From Thermohalobaculum sp045106875 (GTDB lineage: Bacteria > Pseudomonadota > Alphaproteobacteria > Rhodobacterales > Rhodobacteraceae): a stretch of DNA of 7,372 nt. The notes beneath the pieces are model-generated. The model was not told where the DNA came from and ran no database searches. It saw only the letters and a program-made list of their open reading frames with translations. Where the stretch lies: positions 1 to 7,372 of the forward strand of contig JBGCFK010000112.1 of the NCBI GenBank assembly GCA_045106875.1. Reading direction: 5' to 3'. Below are positions 5,131 to 7,372 of the stretch, piece by piece. The translations under genes were made by a program, and so were the position numbers. Within the stretch, counting starts at the first letter, position 1. The number at the start of each line of letters is the position of its first letter.

Positions 5131-6959
5131 CAGAGTGCTTTTTGCATTTTCTTGGCCTCGGTATAGGCAGTGCGAGCGTCGTTGACTTCGGGACGCTCAG
5201 AAACCTCTGGTACAGCCACTTCCCACCAGGCCCCACCCGCCTCGGTGGAGGGATAGGGATCCGTGTCCACGACGATTACCTTCACGCCCGTGCCGCGGGC
5301 AGACAGTTCCCGCTCCAGATTGGCAATGGTCGCAGCCTTCACGGCCTGTGCGCCCATCGAGCCGGCATGGGCTACAAAGTCGATATTCGAGGGCACCTTG
5401 TGGACAGACATGTCCAGCAGATTATTAAACTCCGCCCCGCCGGTGCCCATTTGCAATCGGTTGATGCAGCCAAATCCGCGATTGTCGGTGATGATCACCG
5501 TAAGGTCGATGCCCATCATGACAGCGGTCGCAAGTTCCGAGTTCGCCATCATATAAGACCCATCGCCCAGCATGCAGATCACGTCCCGGTCCGGATCGGC
5601 CATCTTGATCCCCATGGCCCCGGCGATCTCGTACCCCATACACGAGTACCCGTATTCCATGTGATAATGACCGGGATTGATGGCTTTCCAGAGCTTGTGC
5701 AACTCGCCCGGCATGGTGCCTGCAGCACCCATCACGGCAGTTTTGCCCGTGGATGCGCGTTGGACGGCACCAATGACCTGCATGTCGGTGGGCAGGTCAT
5801 TGGTGTCTGCGGCTGGGGGGGCTGTAACCGCATCAGCGGCCCGGAACCACTGAGTTTTCAGCGCAGCATCTGGCGCGTCGGCCTGATGGCCCGCCAGTTC
5901 CGCCTCCAATGCCAGAAGTCCGGCATTCGCATCGCAGCAAACTGGTGCGGCACCGTGCTTCATCGCGTCGTAGGCTTGCACATTGACCGAAATCAACCGC
6001 GCCGCCGGGTTGCGGAACAACGCCCAGGACCCCGTGGTGAAGTCCTGAAACCGTGTGCCTATGCCGAGCACCAGATCAGCCCCGGCACAAACCGTGTTGG
6101 CGGCAGAACCGCCCGTGACACCCACGGGGCCGAAATTCATCGGATGGTCCCAAGACAGCGCAGATTTTCCAGCCTGTGTTTCGACCACAGGAATCTGATG
6201 GGTGGTGGCAAAGACCTCCAGCGTATTGTGAGCCTCGGCGTAATGCACTCCGCCACCGGCAACGATTACCGGATGTTTGGCCGCTCGGATCAAGTCCGCT
6301 GCCGCTTCGACCTCCAAGGGGTCGGGCGGTGGACAGCGCGGTGTCCAGACCTTTGGTTGAAAGAAGGCAATGGGGTAGTCGAACGCTTCGGCCTCTGTGT
6401 CCTGACAAAATGCCAACGTTACCGGTCCGCAATCCGCCGGATCCGTCAGAGTCCGTATCGCGCGAGGCAACGCAGTTAGAAGATGTTCGGGCCGGGAAAT
6501 CCGGTCGAAATACCGCGACACAGGGCGGAAACAGTCATTTGCGCTGACCGTACCGTCACCGAAATCCTCGATCTGTTGCAAGACAGGGTCGGGTGCGCGA
6601 TTGGCGAATATGTCGCCGGGTAGGAACAGCACTGGCAAGCGGTTCACGTGGGCCGTCGCCGCTGCTGTGACCATATTCGTCGCGCCAGGGCCAATCGAGG
6701 ACGATACCGCCATCATCCGACGCCGTCGCGATTGCTTGGCGAACGCGATGGCGGCATGCGCCATGGTCTGCTCGTTATGTCCGCGCCAGGTCGGCAACTG
6801 GTCGCGGATGCCGTAAAGCGCCTCGCCCAAACCGGCGACGTTGCCATGGCCGAAAATCGCCCATACCCCGGCGAACAGACGTTCGCCCGCACCATTCTGC
6901 TGCGCAGCCAGGTAGCGGACCATTGCCTGTGCTGCGGTCAGTCTGATCGTATCGCTCAT
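5130..6959 (-). CDS. iolD: 3D-(3,5/4)-trihydroxycyclohexane-1,2-dione hydrolase (ThDP-dependent)
   Basis: IolD (EC 3.7.1.22) hydrolyses the cyclic dione made by IolE to 5-deoxy-D-glucuronate, opening the inositol ring. The 609 residues show a thiamine-diphosphate enzyme in the usual order. The N-terminal PYR domain has the activating Glu E63 in GHNEQTMAHAA and a SSSIGPGATNMV loop (86-97). A central domain begins near VIVAGGGVHYAEAH (231-244). The C-terminal PP domain has the ThDP motif GDGSYMMANSEL (465-476) ending at N493 in TDNRGFG. The start at 6957-6959 is chosen because GGGAGA lies 6 nt upstream and homology begins there; an open extension to 7070 overlaps iolC and matches nothing. The start overlaps the iolC stop (ATGA) and the stop overlaps the iolE start. 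A long inverted repeat (5768-5805) lies in codons 385-398, at the entry to the PP domain. Confidence 0.96.
   Translation of the reverse strand: MSDTIRLTAAQAMVRYLAAQQNGAGERLFAGVWAIFGHGNVAGLGEALYGIRDQLPTWRGHNEQTMAHAAIAFAKQSRRRRMMAVSSSIGPGATNMVTAAATAHVNRLPVLFLPGDIFANRAPDPVLQQIEDFGDGTVSANDCFRPVSRYFDRISRPEHLLTALPRAIRTLTDPADCGPVTLAFCQDTEAEAFDYPIAFFQPKVWTPRCPPPDPLEVEAAADLIRAAKHPVIVAGGGVHYAEAHNTLEVFATTHQIPVVETQAGKSALSWDHPMNFGPVGVTGGSAANTVCAGADLVLGIGTRFQDFTTGSWALFRNPAARLISVNVQAYDAMKHGAAPVCCDANAGLLALEAELAGHQADAPDAALKTQWFRAADAVTAPPAADTNDLPTDMQVIGAVQRASTGKTAVMGAAGTMPGELHKLWKAINPGHYHMEYGYSCMGYEIAGAMGIKMADPDRDVICMLGDGSYMMANSELATAVMMGIDLTVIITDNRGFGCINRLQMGTGGAEFNNLLDMSVHKVPSNIDFVAHAGSMGAQAVKAATIANLERELSARGTGVKVIVVDTDPYPSTEAGGAWWEVAVPEVSERPEVNDARTAYTEAKKMQKAL
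5768..5805. repeat. Inverted repeat with 14-bp perfect arms inside iolD
   Basis: CACCAATGACCTGC (5768-5781) and GCAGGTCATTGGTG (5792-5805) are exact reverse complements separated by 10 nt. In the iolD mRNA this would form a 14-bp hairpin in codons for TNDLPTDMQVIG, the linker leading into the PP domain. No T-run follows on the - strand, so it is not a standard terminator. Chance expectation at uniform composition, allowing any loop up to about 20 nt, is roughly 0.0005 per window of this size. Confidence 0.92.
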
Positions 6960-7372
6960 ACGGCGTCTCCCATGGCATTGCGCGCCGAGTCCCAAACATG
7001 ACACAGAGATTGATAGTTTGCCGCCATGGTTCGTACTGCGGCTGTATCGTCGATCTGCCCGGACATCCATTGACGTGCGGCCTCGCCGAAGATTGTCCGG
7101 CCAACGGTGAAGCCTTTGACCAGAGGCTGCTTCGCCGCCAGCGCAAAGCTTTTGGCCAGTGCATCAGGTGCGGCGTCCAGACCAAGGATCACGATACCGC
7201 GCGTGCGTGGGTCGTTGCGCTCGATGGCAGCAACGGCATGGCTCCATGCGGATTGCGTGGTGAAAGGTTCCAGCTTCCACCAATCCGGGTAGATCCCCCG
7301 GTCATAGAAACGCTGGATCAAGATCGGGGTAGTGGTATCATCCACTGCGCCCACGATCGAGGGCGTCAGCTC
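6956..7372 (-). CDS. iolC: 5-dehydro-2-deoxygluconokinase with DUF2090 domain, C-terminal part (5' end outside window)
   Basis: The frame is open from the right edge and ends at TGA 6956-6958, giving 138 C-terminal residues. They match the DUF2090 domain that alphaproteobacterial IolC proteins carry behind the kinase: IYPDWWKLEPF (27-37 of the visible part), RGIVILGLDA (58-67), PLVKGFTVGRTIFGEAARQW (83-102) and a GQIDD tail helix. The N-terminal ribokinase-type domain, which phosphorylates 2-deoxy-5-keto-D-gluconate (EC 2.7.1.92), is not visible and is inferred from the position in the operon. The DUF2090 part is annotated in related proteins as the aldolase (EC 4.1.2.29 activity) that splits the product to DHAP and malonate semialdehyde. 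K33 in the WWKLEP segment is a candidate Schiff-base lysine by analogy with class I aldolases. A stand-alone DUF2090 protein cannot be excluded from the visible part. iolD follows with an overlapping ATGA. Confidence 0.85.
   Translation of the reverse strand, partial: ELTPSIVGAVDDTTTPILIQRFYDRGIYPDWWKLEPFTTQSAWSHAVAAIERNDPRTRGIVILGLDAAPDALAKSFALAAKQPLVKGFTVGRTIFGEAARQWMSGQIDDTAAVRTMAANYQSLCHVWDSARNAMGDAV
6966..6971 (-). promoter_or_regulatory. Ribosome binding site of iolD
   Basis: On the - strand GGGAGA lies 6 nt before the ATG at 6957-6959, within the last codons of iolC. It supports this start over upstream in-frame candidates as far as 7070. Confidence 0.75.

Noticed and set aside
5142..6479. 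Long open frame of 445 codons on the + strand
   Set aside because: It lies entirely antisense to iolD, has no recognisable motif, and is rich in His, Arg and Cys as expected from a frame opposite a real GC-rich gene.
6960..7070. In-frame upstream extension of iolD
   Set aside because: It would overlap the conserved iolC tail by over 100 bp, matches nothing, and a ribosome binding site sits before the ATG at 6959.
7234..7247. Short palindrome GCATGG-CT-CCATGC in the iolC tail
   Set aside because: Arms of 6 bp with a 2-bp centre are expected several times by chance in a window of this size.
1..7372. CRISPR array, tRNA or rRNA genes, replication origin, attachment site
   Set aside because: No regularly spaced repeats, cloverleaf-like or rRNA-like sequence, or paired att-type direct repeats were seen by eye on either strand.

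Overview
The window looks like a chromosomal segment from an alphaproteobacterium, most probably of the Rhodobacteraceae (Roseobacter group). This rests on the moderately high GC coding style, the iolC-iolD-iolE-iolB gene order, the IolC protein carrying a C-terminal DUF2090 domain, and the IS110 and IS5 debris typical of that group. The taxonomic call is an inference from gene content, not from a marker gene.

Left part (1-1501, + strand): the 3' end of a gene for a 4,5-dihydroxyphthalate decarboxylase-like protein. It is followed after about 220 bp by a complete 255-residue protein that reads as two consecutive RidA/YjgF-like halves. Each gene ends normally. The second has its own ribosome binding site and a candidate promoter. 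No other aromatic-catabolism gene is visible, so the substrate of this pair is open.

Middle part (1502-3411): about 400 bp without an intact gene, holding a perfect 20-bp palindrome. Then come two broken transposase genes joined head to head: an IS110-family gene on the - strand (5' end missing, one frameshift) and an IS5-family gene on the + strand (5' end missing, three frameshifts). The homologies meet within a few bases near 2644. This is a dead, rearranged insertion-sequence scar.

Right part (3412-7372, - strand): a tightly packed myo-inositol catabolic operon transcribed right to left, iolC (3' end only), iolD, iolE, iolB. Stop and start codons overlap at iolC/iolD and iolD/iolE, and iolE/iolB are separated by 9 bp. 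IolE dehydrates 2-keto-myo-inositol, IolD hydrolytically opens the ring, IolB isomerises 5-deoxyglucuronate, and IolC phosphorylates the product. The DUF2090 domain at the IolC C-terminus probably supplies the following aldolase step. The inositol dehydrogenase (iolG), methylmalonate-semialdehyde dehydrogenase (iolA), transporter and regulator are not in the window.

The least ordinary signals are two long perfect inverted repeats inside iol coding sequence (22-bp palindrome in iolB; 14-bp arms with a 10-nt loop in iolD), the tandem-RidA architecture of the 734-1501 gene, and the reciprocal truncation of the two insertion sequences. I do not see a clearly new defence or mobile system here.
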